Source: JAGWGI01 sp050749785
GTDB taxonomy: Archaea > Micrarchaeota > Micrarchaeia > Micrarchaeales > CABMGC01
Reading direction: 5' to 3'
Assembly (NCBI GenBank): GCA_050749785.1
Contig: JBOGSA010000002.1
Location: 1 to 61,560 of the forward strand
DNA: 61,560 bases
Positions within the stretch are counted from its first letter, which is position 1, and every line of letters begins with the position of its first letter. Under the pieces are notes generated by a model. The model searched no databases. It saw only the letters and a program-made list of their open reading frames with translations, and was not told where the DNA came from. The translations under genes were made by a program, and so were the position numbers. Shown here in pieces: positions 15,398 through 23,863 of the stretch.

Positions 15398-17839
15398 ATG
15401 AAAGCCCACCAAAACGCACCATTGGAAGAAGAACTCCAAAGTAGCTATATCGATTACGCGATGAGCGTAATCATAGGCAGGGCGATTCCAGACGCGCGAG
15501 ACGGCCTCAAGCCCGTGCAGAGAAGAATCCTCTACGCAATGTACAACATCAATAACGTCCATAATCAACCGACAAAAAAGAGCGCCAGGATTGTCGGAGA
15601 GGTTATCGGTAAATTCCACCCTCACGGAGACGCAGCAGTCTACGAAACGCTTGTAAGGATGGCGCAGAATTTCTCAATGAACCACATGTTTGTGGAAGGT
15701 CAGGGTAACTTTGGTTCAGTGGATGGCGACCCTCCTGCCGCAATGAGGTACACAGAGGTCAGGCTGACAAAGATCGCAGAGGAGATGATATCAGATCTCG
15801 AGAAGGAAACAGTCACAATGGTTCCTAATTTCGACAATACTGAAATAGAGCCAGAGGTACTACCAGCAAAAGTCCCAAATCTTCTGATCAACGGCACATA
15901 CGGAATTGCAGTAGGTGTGGCCACAAGCATTCCACCGCACAACCTGATTGAAGTTTGCGATGCCCTCGCCCATGTCCTAGACCACAGCGAGGCAACAGCG
16001 CAAGATATCCTTGGAATAATCAAAGGTCCAGATTTCCCTACTGGCGGAATCGCACTGATGTCTGAGAATACCTACAACGGCTACAAATACGGAAGAGGTC
16101 AGGTAACAATACGCGCAAGCGTGGAGATTGACAAGAAGGAGAACAGCATAATCGTAAATGAATTGCCATACAGCGTAAACAAATCAGCGCTGATCCAAAA
16201 CATCGCAAATCTGGTAAAGGAGAAGAAGATTGTTGGAATAACTGACATTAGGGATGAGAGCGACAAGGAAGGAATAAGGATTGCAATAGAGCTCAGAGAG
16301 GATGTACAAGGAGAAGTAATTCTAAACTCGCTCTATAGGCATACACAGCTTGAGACCACATTCCCGATAATAAACCTGGCAATCCTTGGTAAGAGACTAA
16401 AGAACTTCAACATACTGCAGCTTCTCACAACATTCATCGATCACAGGAGGGCGATGATCAGAAAGAGAAGCACATTCGACCTAAATGTGGCAAGGGAGAG
16501 GCATCACATTGTCGAAGGGCTCATAATTGCGATAAACAGCATCGATAAAATCGTCAAGGAGATAAAGGAGAGCAAGGAAATAAGCGCCGCTCGCTCAACA
16601 TTGATGAAGAACTATTCACTAAGCGATAAGCAGGCAAATGCGATACTTGAAATGAGGCTCAGCAAGCTCACAAACCTAGAGTTCAACTCCCTTGCCGATG
16701 AGAAGGTTGAGCTTGAAGGCAAGGTAAAGCACTACACCGAGATCCTCGCCGATCCAAAGAAGGTCGACCAGATAATAAAGGATGAGACCATTGTGATAAA
16801 GAAGGAATACGGAAGGCCAAGAAGGACAAAGCTTATTCAGAATGATTTAGGTCTTGAGATCCAAGATGAGGACTTAATATCTGACGAAAGAGTCTCTGTG
16901 ATATTCACCAACACCGGCTACATAAAGAGGATGTCCCTTGCAACATACAAAGAACAGGCAAGAGGGGGCAGGGGAGTGATCGCAATCAACCTCAAGGAGG
17001 GCGACTTTGTCAAGCAGATAGTATCGTGCAAGACAAAGGACTTTTTGCTGTGCATCTCAGATAAGGGAAGGGCATACTGGCTCAAGGCGTATCGGGTTCC
17101 GGAGGCGAGCAGGTATGCCGAAGGAAAGGCCATAGTCAACCTTCTCAACTTGAAAGATGAGAAGATAGTCACGATATTTAGCATAAAAGACTTTGAAAAG
17201 TCAAAGATAGTTTTCCTTACATCAAGAGGGCTGATAAAGAAAACCGCAGCCAACCTATTTGCGCATCCGAGGGTAACCGGCGTAAGGGCAATCAGCCTCA
17301 ACGACAATGATTCTATCGCAGATGCCCAGGTCTACACCATTCAAAAATACATTGTAATCTCCACAAAGAAAGGTAAGGCAATAAAGTTTGAGGAGACTGA
17401 CGTGCGTTCCATAGGAAGAGCAGGAATGGGAGTGAGAGGAATCAAACTCGGCTCTGGAGATATCGCAAAGGACATCATACCTGCTGAAGAGAACGGATTT
17501 TTGCTCACAGTTACAGAGCACGGCTACGGCAAGCTTACAGACATCATAAAGTACAGGGACCAGAACAGGAGCGGAAGCGGAATAATAAATCTCAAGGTGT
17601 CGCAGAAGACTGGAGATGTTGCAAAATCCCTGTTCGTTCACGGCAAATCAAAGGTGCTCCTGATAAATTCCAAAGGGGTCACAATCAAGTTCGAAGTGGA
17701 CGAGATAAGGATAACCGGCAGAGCTGCGTCAGGAGTAAGGTTAATGCGAGTTGAGCCAGGAGCCAAGGTAGTTGATGCAAGAGTGATAGAAGATTCAGAT
17801 CCAGTTAACATTCCCCATTCTACAGAGAATATAAATTAA
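15398..17839 (+). CDS. gyrA: DNA gyrase subunit A
   Basis: 813 residues. The breakage-reunion domain has PDARDGLKPVQRRIL, HPHGD, and catalytic Tyr118 in AAMRYTEVRL. The coiled-coil arm and C-gate follow (about 360-470). The C-terminal beta-pinwheel (about 490-800) opens with QARGGRG near residue 520, a GyrA-box, and repeats G(V/S)-G-(V/I)-(R/I)-(G/N) blades, so this is a gyrase rather than topoisomerase IV. At the quinolone-contact positions it has Ala80 and Glu84 where E. coli has Ser83 and Asp87. Codon use matches neighbours, so any transfer is old. Confidence 0.97.
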   Translation: MKAHQNAPLEEELQSSYIDYAMSVIIGRAIPDARDGLKPVQRRILYAMYNINNVHNQPTKKSARIVGEVIGKFHPHGDAAVYETLVRMAQNFSMNHMFVEGQGNFGSVDGDPPAAMRYTEVRLTKIAEEMISDLEKETVTMVPNFDNTEIEPEVLPAKVPNLLINGTYGIAVGVATSIPPHNLIEVCDALAHVLDHSEATAQDILGIIKGPDFPTGGIALMSENTYNGYKYGRGQVTIRASVEIDKKENSIIVNELPYSVNKSALIQNIANLVKEKKIVGITDIRDESDKEGIRIAIELREDVQGEVILNSLYRHTQLETTFPIINLAILGKRLKNFNILQLLTTFIDHRRAMIRKRSTFDLNVARERHHIVEGLIIAINSIDKIVKEIKESKEISAARSTLMKNYSLSDKQANAILEMRLSKLTNLEFNSLADEKVELEGKVKHYTEILADPKKVDQIIKDETIVIKKEYGRPRRTKLIQNDLGLEIQDEDLISDERVSVIFTNTGYIKRMSLATYKEQARGGRGVIAINLKEGDFVKQIVSCKTKDFLLCISDKGRAYWLKAYRVPEASRYAEGKAIVNLLNLKDEKIVTIFSIKDFEKSKIVFLTSRGLIKKTAANLFAHPRVTGVRAISLNDNDSIADAQVYTIQKYIVISTKKGKAIKFEETDVRSIGRAGMGVRGIKLGSGDIAKDIIPAEENGFLLTVTEHGYGKLTDIIKYRDQNRSGSGIINLKVSQKTGDVAKSLFVHGKSKVLLINSKGVTIKFEVDEIRITGRAASGVRLMRVEPGAKVVDARVIEDSDPVNIPHSTENIN

Positions 17840-17882
17840 TTGGCGGTTCTACTTACCTATCCGGCTCCTTCTCCCCTATGAA

Positions 17883-19517
17883 CTAAGATGAGAATGCATT
17901 CACTGTTGCATTGCCCTTAAGCGTTCCACTAGAGCCCGATGCACTGTAGTTGAGCAGCATCTTCAGATCAAGATTGAGTGGTATGCCTGAGATCACGCTG
18001 CCAAAACTATAGCACTTTGCAGAGATGTTCAAAGAGGCAAGAGGCGCAAGCGTCATATTGAGCTTTGTAGCGGTTCCTGTGCCAGAAGAGACGCACGAGA
18101 GCGAATTCAACTTCACATCTGTGCCAAACTTATTCATCACGTTCATGTTTATTGTTCCGTTGGCGAAAGATGCATGGGTGCAAGGCAAGCTGCTGTTGAA
18201 GCTGCAGGTGTTTGCAAAACCGGAGCTGAAAGATGTTGAGTTGCCGCTTATGTTCAGCCCAAGTATCAATCCCAGAGCAATCGGAAGATCTTCAAAGAGT
18301 TTGCTGTTGTTCACTAATGAAAATACGCTGACGTTGTTTTTGTTTATGAACGCGGTTGTGCGTATCAGGGCAATGCCTGTTATTGTTCCGTTTGGCGGAA
18401 GTATGTATGTGCTGCAGAAGCCTGTATTGCCTATTGTGCTAACCACACCTAGACAAACAGGGCTGCCCGTGTTGTTTGGCAATATCCTTGTGGCGATAAA
18501 TTCAGTACCTAGCATTGACAATGTCGCGTATGACCCGTTTCCATTCTGCACGTTGCTGTAATTTGCTATGACTGTAGAGTTTGCAGGATGCATCTTGGCG
18601 TATGCTGTGCCATTTATCGTGCTAGGGGATGCGTTGAGCGTTGCAATTGTGCCGTTGTATATGCCAATGCATGATCCATTAGAGCTGTGGTACAACACGC
18701 TCTTTATCCAGCCAAGATCATACCAGCTGCATATGGTCGTTGTGTTGTCTATCTTTGCAAGCGTTACCACAGTGCCACCTACCGTGTAATTCGAAACAGA
18801 ATATCCCCTTCCTGATGCGGCTATTCCTATCACTCCCGGGACCAGATATCCGCGTATCCATGTAGAATAGGCATAATCTCCATTGCCGTAGGTCGCAGAG
18901 GCTGTTGAGACATTTGCAAGATAGGATTGTGTAATGTTAAGTATGGAAAACATGAAGCCGTCCCCAGCTGCTGTAGGTGCAAAAGCGCTAAGATTGTAAG
19001 ATGTGGAGAGGAAGTCTGAGGCTATGAATCCAACCCTGCTAAGGTAGTTCGTGCTGTAGTTTGATATGTTTCCCTTAGGGATGAGCAGGTATGGTTCAGG
19101 TTTAGCAACTGCTGCTACGTTGATTGTTGTGCGGTTCTGCGCTCCCTGCCTGTTTGCTATGTTGTACACTCCTGCCGGGTCTGCAGTCACCGATACGTTG
19201 TAAATCCCAGATTGAGTTGGCGTGAAGTTGTAATTTATCATAAGGCTCTTTCCTGCAGGTATGGTAAGCTCGTATGCCACGCTGCGGTTCTCGCCAGACG
19301 CAACATCAAATACAAGGTTTGTTATCGGCGTGCCGCCTGTATTTTTTACCAAGATCGGTACGACCAGCTTTTGGAACGGATATACTGTGTTAGCTGAGAA
19401 CGAGTTGTCTATCCCTATGTACATGGAGATTGTCTGCGTCGAGTAGAACCTAAAGTAAAGCCCTACCGCCGCAATCGCAACTATCAGCAGTATCCAAAAA
19501 ATCCATTCCTTATTCAT
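17883..19517 (-). CDS. Membrane-anchored surface glycoprotein, unknown
   Basis: 544 residues. One transmembrane segment at about 5-23 with a short positive N-terminus anchors a large outer region. Residues about 30-130 look like a CARDB-type beta-sandwich (LVVPILVKNTGGTPITNL). The rest is rich in Ser, Thr, Asn and many N-x-S/T sequons, as expected of a protein glycosylated by AglB (52418-55282). It contains a few Cys that could pair. No enzyme motif is visible. A winged-helix gene ends 4 nt upstream, so the pair is probably one operon. Could be an S-layer-associated or adhesion protein; that is inference. Confidence 0.75.
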   Translation of the reverse strand: MNKEWIFWILLIVAIAAVGLYFRFYSTQTISMYIGIDNSFSANTVYPFQKLVVPILVKNTGGTPITNLVFDVASGENRSVAYELTIPAGKSLMINYNFTPTQSGIYNVSVTADPAGVYNIANRQGAQNRTTINVAAVAKPEPYLLIPKGNISNYSTNYLSRVGFIASDFLSTSYNLSAFAPTAAGDGFMFSILNITQSYLANVSTASATYGNGDYAYSTWIRGYLVPGVIGIAASGRGYSVSNYTVGGTVVTLAKIDNTTTICSWYDLGWIKSVLYHSSNGSCIGIYNGTIATLNASPSTINGTAYAKMHPANSTVIANYSNVQNGNGSYATLSMLGTEFIATRILPNNTGSPVCLGVVSTIGNTGFCSTYILPPNGTITGIALIRTTAFINKNNVSVFSLVNNSKLFEDLPIALGLILGLNISGNSTSFSSGFANTCSFNSSLPCTHASFANGTINMNVMNKFGTDVKLNSLSCVSSGTGTATKLNMTLAPLASLNISAKCYSFGSVISGIPLNLDLKMLLNYSASGSSGTLKGNATVNAFSS

Positions 19518-19521
19518 AAAA

Positions 19522-19986
19522 TCACTGTTTCTTGTTCTTCAATTCTTTTATCGCTTCGCCGATCTTTGTTGCTATCTGCTTGTGCTCCTCCTCAAAGAGC
19601 TTTGATGCCCACGCCGTTGCATCAAACCTGTCCCCGAAGCTTGGCGGTTTGAAATAAAACTTTCCCTTGCTGTTCTCCAGCAAGCCCATATTTTTCAGTT
19701 TGAGCAGGTGATATCTAAGAGTCTTTTCATTCATCGCCTCCCAGTTGTCGTTTATGTACTTTGCAATGTCATCGTAATTCGGGTCCGTTCCGTTTATGAA
19801 CTGGAAACTTATCATAGCATCGAGAACCGCAACAGCGCTGAGCCTAGATTCCCCGGGGTTAATCACACCCAGCGATAGGGCGAGCCATCTTGCAATGGAG
19901 CGCCTAGTTTCTAGCACCTCGTTTGTCAGCCTGAGGTTTCTGAGCATTATCTCTGATTCTATGAGTGAGGATTCATTGAGTTCCAT
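19522..19986 (-). CDS. Winged-helix protein, putative regulator
   Basis: 154 residues from ATG 19986. A TATA element on the minus strand (TTTATATAA, about 20025-20033) predicts a transcript start near 20003, downstream of the in-frame TTG at 20022, so the ATG is preferred. Residues about 85-130 form a winged helix (NEKTLRYHLLKLKNMGLLE), followed by a charged helical tail ending in Lys. It starts the operon with the surface glycoprotein and may control it. Family not identified. Confidence 0.7.
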   Translation of the reverse strand: MELNESSLIESEIMLRNLRLTNEVLETRRSIARWLALSLGVINPGESRLSAVAVLDAMISFQFINGTDPNYDDIAKYINDNWEAMNEKTLRYHLLKLKNMGLLENSKGKFYFKPPSFGDRFDATAWASKLFEEEHKQIATKIGEAIKELKNKKQ

Positions 19987-20123
19987 TGAGTCACAAGCTG
20001 ATTTATCATCTAGGGCTCTCAAATTATATAAATCCTATAGACGGATGTCAAATCCCAGTGGTACGATTCGTAGAAAATCTTTATAAACCTCGCAGAGGGA
20101 ATATGTGATAAAAGGGCGACCGA

Positions 20124-20606
20124 ATGGATTTAACAGCAAGAAGATCTGCACCGTCTACTGTGGACACTATCACATTCGCCCAGCTAGCACGCAATGGGAC
20201 GGTGCGACAATCAATCCACCCTGCAGATTTGGCGCCAAAAATATCCAAGCATCTTATGCCGCTTAGCAAAGGCATGACTAACACCCCGGCAGCGCTAGTA
20301 GAAATATATCTGAGGATAAACTATCTAAATGCAAACAGCGACGCGAAGGTTTACATAGAGGCAATAAATTACGGAGACAAGCTGCTCAAGCGCTTCTTGA
20401 GCGAAACTATGCCGCTCATAGCAGAGGAGTGCCAGAAAGTTGGCAAGACCCTGAACAAAAATAAACTCAAGGGCGAGATAAGATCACTCTATGACAAGAC
20501 CATACTTCCGACGAGCCTGCAATCCTACCAAAACGGCGAAACCCCATTCGAAGAGATAGCAGTTAGATTCACACTCAGCCAGCTCGTGTTCAAAAGCATA
20601 GAGTGA
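20124..20606 (+). CDS. Unknown helical protein
   Basis: 160 residues, soluble, mostly helical after a Thr/Ser-rich N-terminus. Segments with regular Leu/Ile spacing (about 60-150) suggest a helical bundle. No motif recognised. A TATA box TTTATAA lies near 20086-20093, about 30 nt before the ATG, on the divergent side from the winged-helix gene. Followed by a small unknown gene. Confidence 0.7.
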   Translation: MDLTARRSAPSTVDTITFAQLARNGTVRQSIHPADLAPKISKHLMPLSKGMTNTPAALVEIYLRINYLNANSDAKVYIEAINYGDKLLKRFLSETMPLIAEECQKVGKTLNKNKLKGEIRSLYDKTILPTSLQSYQNGETPFEEIAVRFTLSQLVFKSIE

Positions 20607-20655
20607 AGCGGCAATCTAGGGATAATTTAATATATGGTGTCCTTACAATATCCGT

Positions 20656-21042
20656 ATGCCTGAAATAAGTGCGAACCTCTCGCTTACAATCGACAAGATC
20701 AAGGCGTTCACGTACAATGAGCTCGAGATAAAAGTATCTTTGGCAACGCTCGACCCAGAGCCTTATTGGGCAGAATGCGTTTACGAAGTACCACAACCGC
20801 TTTCCCTTGCCCCGGACAAGAGCCTGACGACTGCAAAGAGCCTGATCGGGATAATCCAGAAGGGCGAGACAAGGGAGAAGCGCGCCAAGATATACACAAG
20901 CAGCGAAGTATACCCTGACACATACAAGATAAAGCTCACGCTCTACCTATACGACAAGGGCGGGGCCATCTCGGAAAGGAAGGAGTACTTCAAAGAACTA
21001 GAGTGCGGTGAAGCCAATGCCCAAATACTACAAAGTCCATGA
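20656..21042 (+). CDS. Unknown beta-rich protein
   Basis: 128 residues with alternating hydrophobic strands (NLSLTID, YNELEIKVSLATL, YKIKLTLYLYDKGG), like a small immunoglobulin-type or CARDB beta-sandwich. No signal peptide or membrane segment is seen, so it is probably cytosolic. TATA-like AATATATGG lies at about 20629-20637. Its 3' end overlaps the start of the next gene, so these are co-translated. Function unknown. Confidence 0.7.
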   Translation: MPEISANLSLTIDKIKAFTYNELEIKVSLATLDPEPYWAECVYEVPQPLSLAPDKSLTTAKSLIGIIQKGETREKRAKIYTSSEVYPDTYKIKLTLYLYDKGGAISERKEYFKELECGEANAQILQSP

Positions 21043-21241
21043 TTCCAAGGAGACAATTTATGTCACTGTGGATGACAGCGGGGCTGTGATAATCAAGGAC
21101 ACTGCTGGCCACAAGGTCTTCCTCTCAAAGTATCAAGCCAAGCTTATGAAGTTCGGGATAGAGAATCTGATTCAGGATCTTTTCAAGGATACCGACTCCT
21201 CGGACGTGGTAGTCGAGGAGATGAAGAGCGAGAAGGGATAG
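21017..21241 (+). CDS. Small acidic unknown protein
   Basis: 74 residues from ATG 21017; a GTG at 21008 is in frame. Overlaps the preceding gene by about 26 nt. An N-terminal beta hairpin pattern (IYVTVDDSGAVIIKD) is followed by a helix and an acidic tail. Not recognised. Position just before prefoldin beta suggests a housekeeping operon. Confidence 0.6.
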   Translation: MPKYYKVHDSKETIYVTVDDSGAVIIKDTAGHKVFLSKYQAKLMKFGIENLIQDLFKDTDSSDVVVEEMKSEKG

Positions 21242-21296
21242 AAGTATATTGCTTTCTTTTCATATGTTTAGTGAATTTGCTTATACAAGTGATTAT

Positions 21297-21659
21297 ATGC
21301 CAGAACAAACACCAAACACGCCATCGCCGCAGGATGTAGAGAAGATGCTTAGGGATTACCAGACTGTACAGGAACAGATCCGAGTGTATTCAATGCAGAT
21401 AGACCAGCTTCAGGTGCAGAGCAACGAACTCGACACAGCCAAAGAGGAAATCGAGAAATCAACAGGCAAGGTCTATGTCACAGTAGGCGGAGTAATCGTT
21501 GAGACCAACAAGGAGACCGCACTGAAGAACATCTCCGAAAAGAAGGAGACTGGCAGCGTGAGGATGCAATCAACAAGCAAGCAGCTAACAGACCTAAAGG
21601 CAAAGGAGAAAAAGCTAAGGGAGGACATAACACAGATTTCAAGTAAGATGCAACAGTGA
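21297..21659 (+). CDS. pfdB: Prefoldin subunit beta
   Basis: 120 residues from ATG 21297; the frame is open further upstream but the usual length (about 115-125) supports this start. Two long coiled-coil helices (about 10-55 and 80-118) flank a beta hairpin with TGKVYVTVGGVIVETNKE, the prefoldin beta signature. It forms a hexamer with prefoldin alpha that hands unfolded proteins to the thermosome (57690-59339). The next gene starts 10 nt after its stop. Confidence 0.93.
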   Translation: MPEQTPNTPSPQDVEKMLRDYQTVQEQIRVYSMQIDQLQVQSNELDTAKEEIEKSTGKVYVTVGGVIVETNKETALKNISEKKETGSVRMQSTSKQLTDLKAKEKKLREDITQISSKMQQ

Positions 21660-21669
21660 GAATTTGACG

Positions 21670-22653
21670 ATGAAAATCGGCTTCAACGATCTGCTGAATT
21701 TTCTGATACTAAATAGGGAGAAAAAGTTCCTGATAACCTTCCACTCAATGGGAGACAGGGACAGCGTCGGCTCGGCTATCGCGCTCCAGAAATATCTTTT
21801 GCATTCCATAATCTCTACTCCTGATTTCATAACTGGGACATCTAGGAGAATGATGGAGGCAATACCTAACACCATAAAAATAAGCAACAAGTTCCCAAAA
21901 GACATAGATGGAATAATAATTGTGGATGCAAATACTCCAGAGGCTACGGGAAGTTTTGCGGGTAAGATAAAGAAGTTCAATAAACCAGTTCTCTTTCTCG
22001 ATCACCACGAACCCCACAAAAGCGACGACACAAAAGCCACAATATTCCACGATGAGAACTACAATTCCACATCAAGCCTTGTCTACCACATACTCACAAA
22101 TCTAGGCATCAAGCCCGACAGGGAAGCCTCACTTGCTCTTCTTAATGGCATAATAGCCGATTCCTTTGAATTCCGCAACATGCATGCTCTCACTTTCAGG
22201 CAGATAGCGGAATTGATGCACAGCGGCAACATAAGCTATGCTGAATTTCTCGAGAAGTTCGGCGAGAAGGTGCCCGCGGCAAACAGGATAACTGCAATGC
22301 GAGATTTCTGCGGAGCGCAAACAGATGTTGTAGGCGATTATCTACTGGTGCACGGCACAGCATCGATAAATGCAAGTGTCGCCGCAGAGACAGCGATAAG
22401 GATGGGGGCAGACGCATCAGTATTCTGGATGATTGGCAAGAAGGAGGTGTCAGTTTCTACAAGGCTCAAGCCACCACTTGAAAAGAAGCTCTCCATACAT
22501 CTTGGCCGTATGATGCAAGAAGTTGCACCTATAATTTCCGGATCAGGCGGAGGCCATCCGGCTGCAGCTGGGCTATACGGCCCAGGCATAAAGAACGCGA
22601 AGAAGGCAACAGATAAGATTATATCTGACCTAAAAAAGAAATTGCAGGGGTAA
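21670..22653 (+). CDS. DHH/DHHA1 phosphoesterase (RecJ/NrnA-like)
   Basis: 327 residues from ATG 21670 (TTG 21664 also in frame). Motifs in order: HSMGDRDSVGSA (about 26-37), IIVDAN (about 82-87), LDHHEPH (about 115-121) and the DHHA1 glycine loop GSGGGHPAAAG near residue 296. This is a metal-dependent phosphodiesterase of the NrnA/GdpP/RecJ superfamily, likely an exonuclease on short oligonucleotides or single-stranded DNA. Archaeal relatives bind GINS (GAN). Mre11 follows 4 nt later, which suggests a repair or nuclease operon. Confidence 0.9.
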   Translation: MKIGFNDLLNFLILNREKKFLITFHSMGDRDSVGSAIALQKYLLHSIISTPDFITGTSRRMMEAIPNTIKISNKFPKDIDGIIIVDANTPEATGSFAGKIKKFNKPVLFLDHHEPHKSDDTKATIFHDENYNSTSSLVYHILTNLGIKPDREASLALLNGIIADSFEFRNMHALTFRQIAELMHSGNISYAEFLEKFGEKVPAANRITAMRDFCGAQTDVVGDYLLVHGTASINASVAAETAIRMGADASVFWMIGKKEVSVSTRLKPPLEKKLSIHLGRMMQEVAPIISGSGGGHPAAAGLYGPGIKNAKKATDKIISDLKKKLQG

Positions 22654-22657
22654 GGCA

Positions 22658-23863
22658 ATGAAGATCGCGATTCTCTCAGATTTCCACTTAGGCTACGAGA
22701 GGTTCTCTGAAGACGCCTACAAACAGGCCGAGGAGGCACTAAACAAGGCCGCAGAGCTTGCGGACATGATGATAATCCCTGGAGACATATTCGACATAAG
22801 AAATCCTAGGATCGAGATACTCGCGCAGGGAATCAACCTCTTTAGGAATATAACAAAGAGGCATTGGTCTGCAAGAGTAGTCGCCTACAAGGGAAACAAG
22901 AGGCTTTTCACAGACATTCCTATCATTGCAATACCTGGTACACACGAACGCAGGGCCCAGAACGCAGGCAATTCCGTGGAGCTTCTGAGCCTTGCAGGAC
23001 TGCTTATCGACGCAAGCGATTCAACTGTTGAAATCGAGAAAGACGGAGAGAAGGTTGCGGTATTCTCACTTGGCGGTCTTTCAGAAGAGAAGGTGCGCGA
23101 GACCCTAAAGGAAATCAATCCGACACCTGTTGACGGCGCATTCAACATCTTCCAATTCCATCAATCGATCTACGAGCTGCTCCCATTCAGCAACGACTTC
23201 ATAAAATTCGAGGAGCTGCCCAAAGGATTTGACCTTTACATAGATGGACATATACACAGCAAGCTGGAGAGCAAGCTCTTCGGCAAGCCATTTCTTATCC
23301 CGGGCAGCACCGTGCTCACCCAACTTAAGGAGGCAGAACAAGAGCAGAAGGGATTCTTTATCTTCGATACGAAAAATAAGTCCTACAACTTCGTAAAAAT
23401 CGGCTCCAGAGAGTTCATAGTTGAGAAGATCGCTATTGCAGGAAAGGACCCGCAGCAAATTCAGCAAGAGACAGAGCAGGCAATAGAAGGAATTCTCAAA
23501 AGGTCTGGCGAAAAGCCGGTGATAAGAATCGTATTTGACGGCGAGCTCAAACACGGATACAGGAATGTCGACCTAGACATGCTTGACATACTCAAGCGCT
23601 ACAAGGAGAAGGCGGCATTGGAAATAAGCACAAGCAAGATAGAGGACACCGCAACCAATTCAGAAATAGAATCGCTCAGGAAAGGTGCGCTAGAAAACAT
23701 CTCGATAAAAGATTACGGACTCTCTATCTTCATTGAACAGCTCAAGAAGAGCGATTATTCTTTAAAGAAGAATCCAACTGAGCTTTTCGAAACACTTAGC
23801 TCAGACCAAAAGAAAGACAAGATAATAGACGAGATAATGGAAGAACTCTTTGAAAAGCATTAG
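22658..23863 (+). CDS. mre11: DNA double-strand break repair nuclease Mre11
   Basis: 401 residues. Metallophosphoesterase motifs: DFHLG (8-12), GDIFD (about 42-46), GTHE (about 94-97, in place of the usual GNHD/E), HQS (about 169) and GHIH (about 198-201). A capping domain and a helical C-terminus follow. Mre11 with Rad50 trims DNA ends. No rad50, herA or nurA lies in the window, unusual for archaea where they cluster. It follows the DHH gene by 4 nt. The last four bases overlap the convergent acdA. Confidence 0.93.
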   Translation: MKIAILSDFHLGYERFSEDAYKQAEEALNKAAELADMMIIPGDIFDIRNPRIEILAQGINLFRNITKRHWSARVVAYKGNKRLFTDIPIIAIPGTHERRAQNAGNSVELLSLAGLLIDASDSTVEIEKDGEKVAVFSLGGLSEEKVRETLKEINPTPVDGAFNIFQFHQSIYELLPFSNDFIKFEELPKGFDLYIDGHIHSKLESKLFGKPFLIPGSTVLTQLKEAEQEQKGFFIFDTKNKSYNFVKIGSREFIVEKIAIAGKDPQQIQQETEQAIEGILKRSGEKPVIRIVFDGELKHGYRNVDLDMLDILKRYKEKAALEISTSKIEDTATNSEIESLRKGALENISIKDYGLSIFIEQLKKSDYSLKKNPTELFETLSSDQKKDKIIDEIMEELFEKH

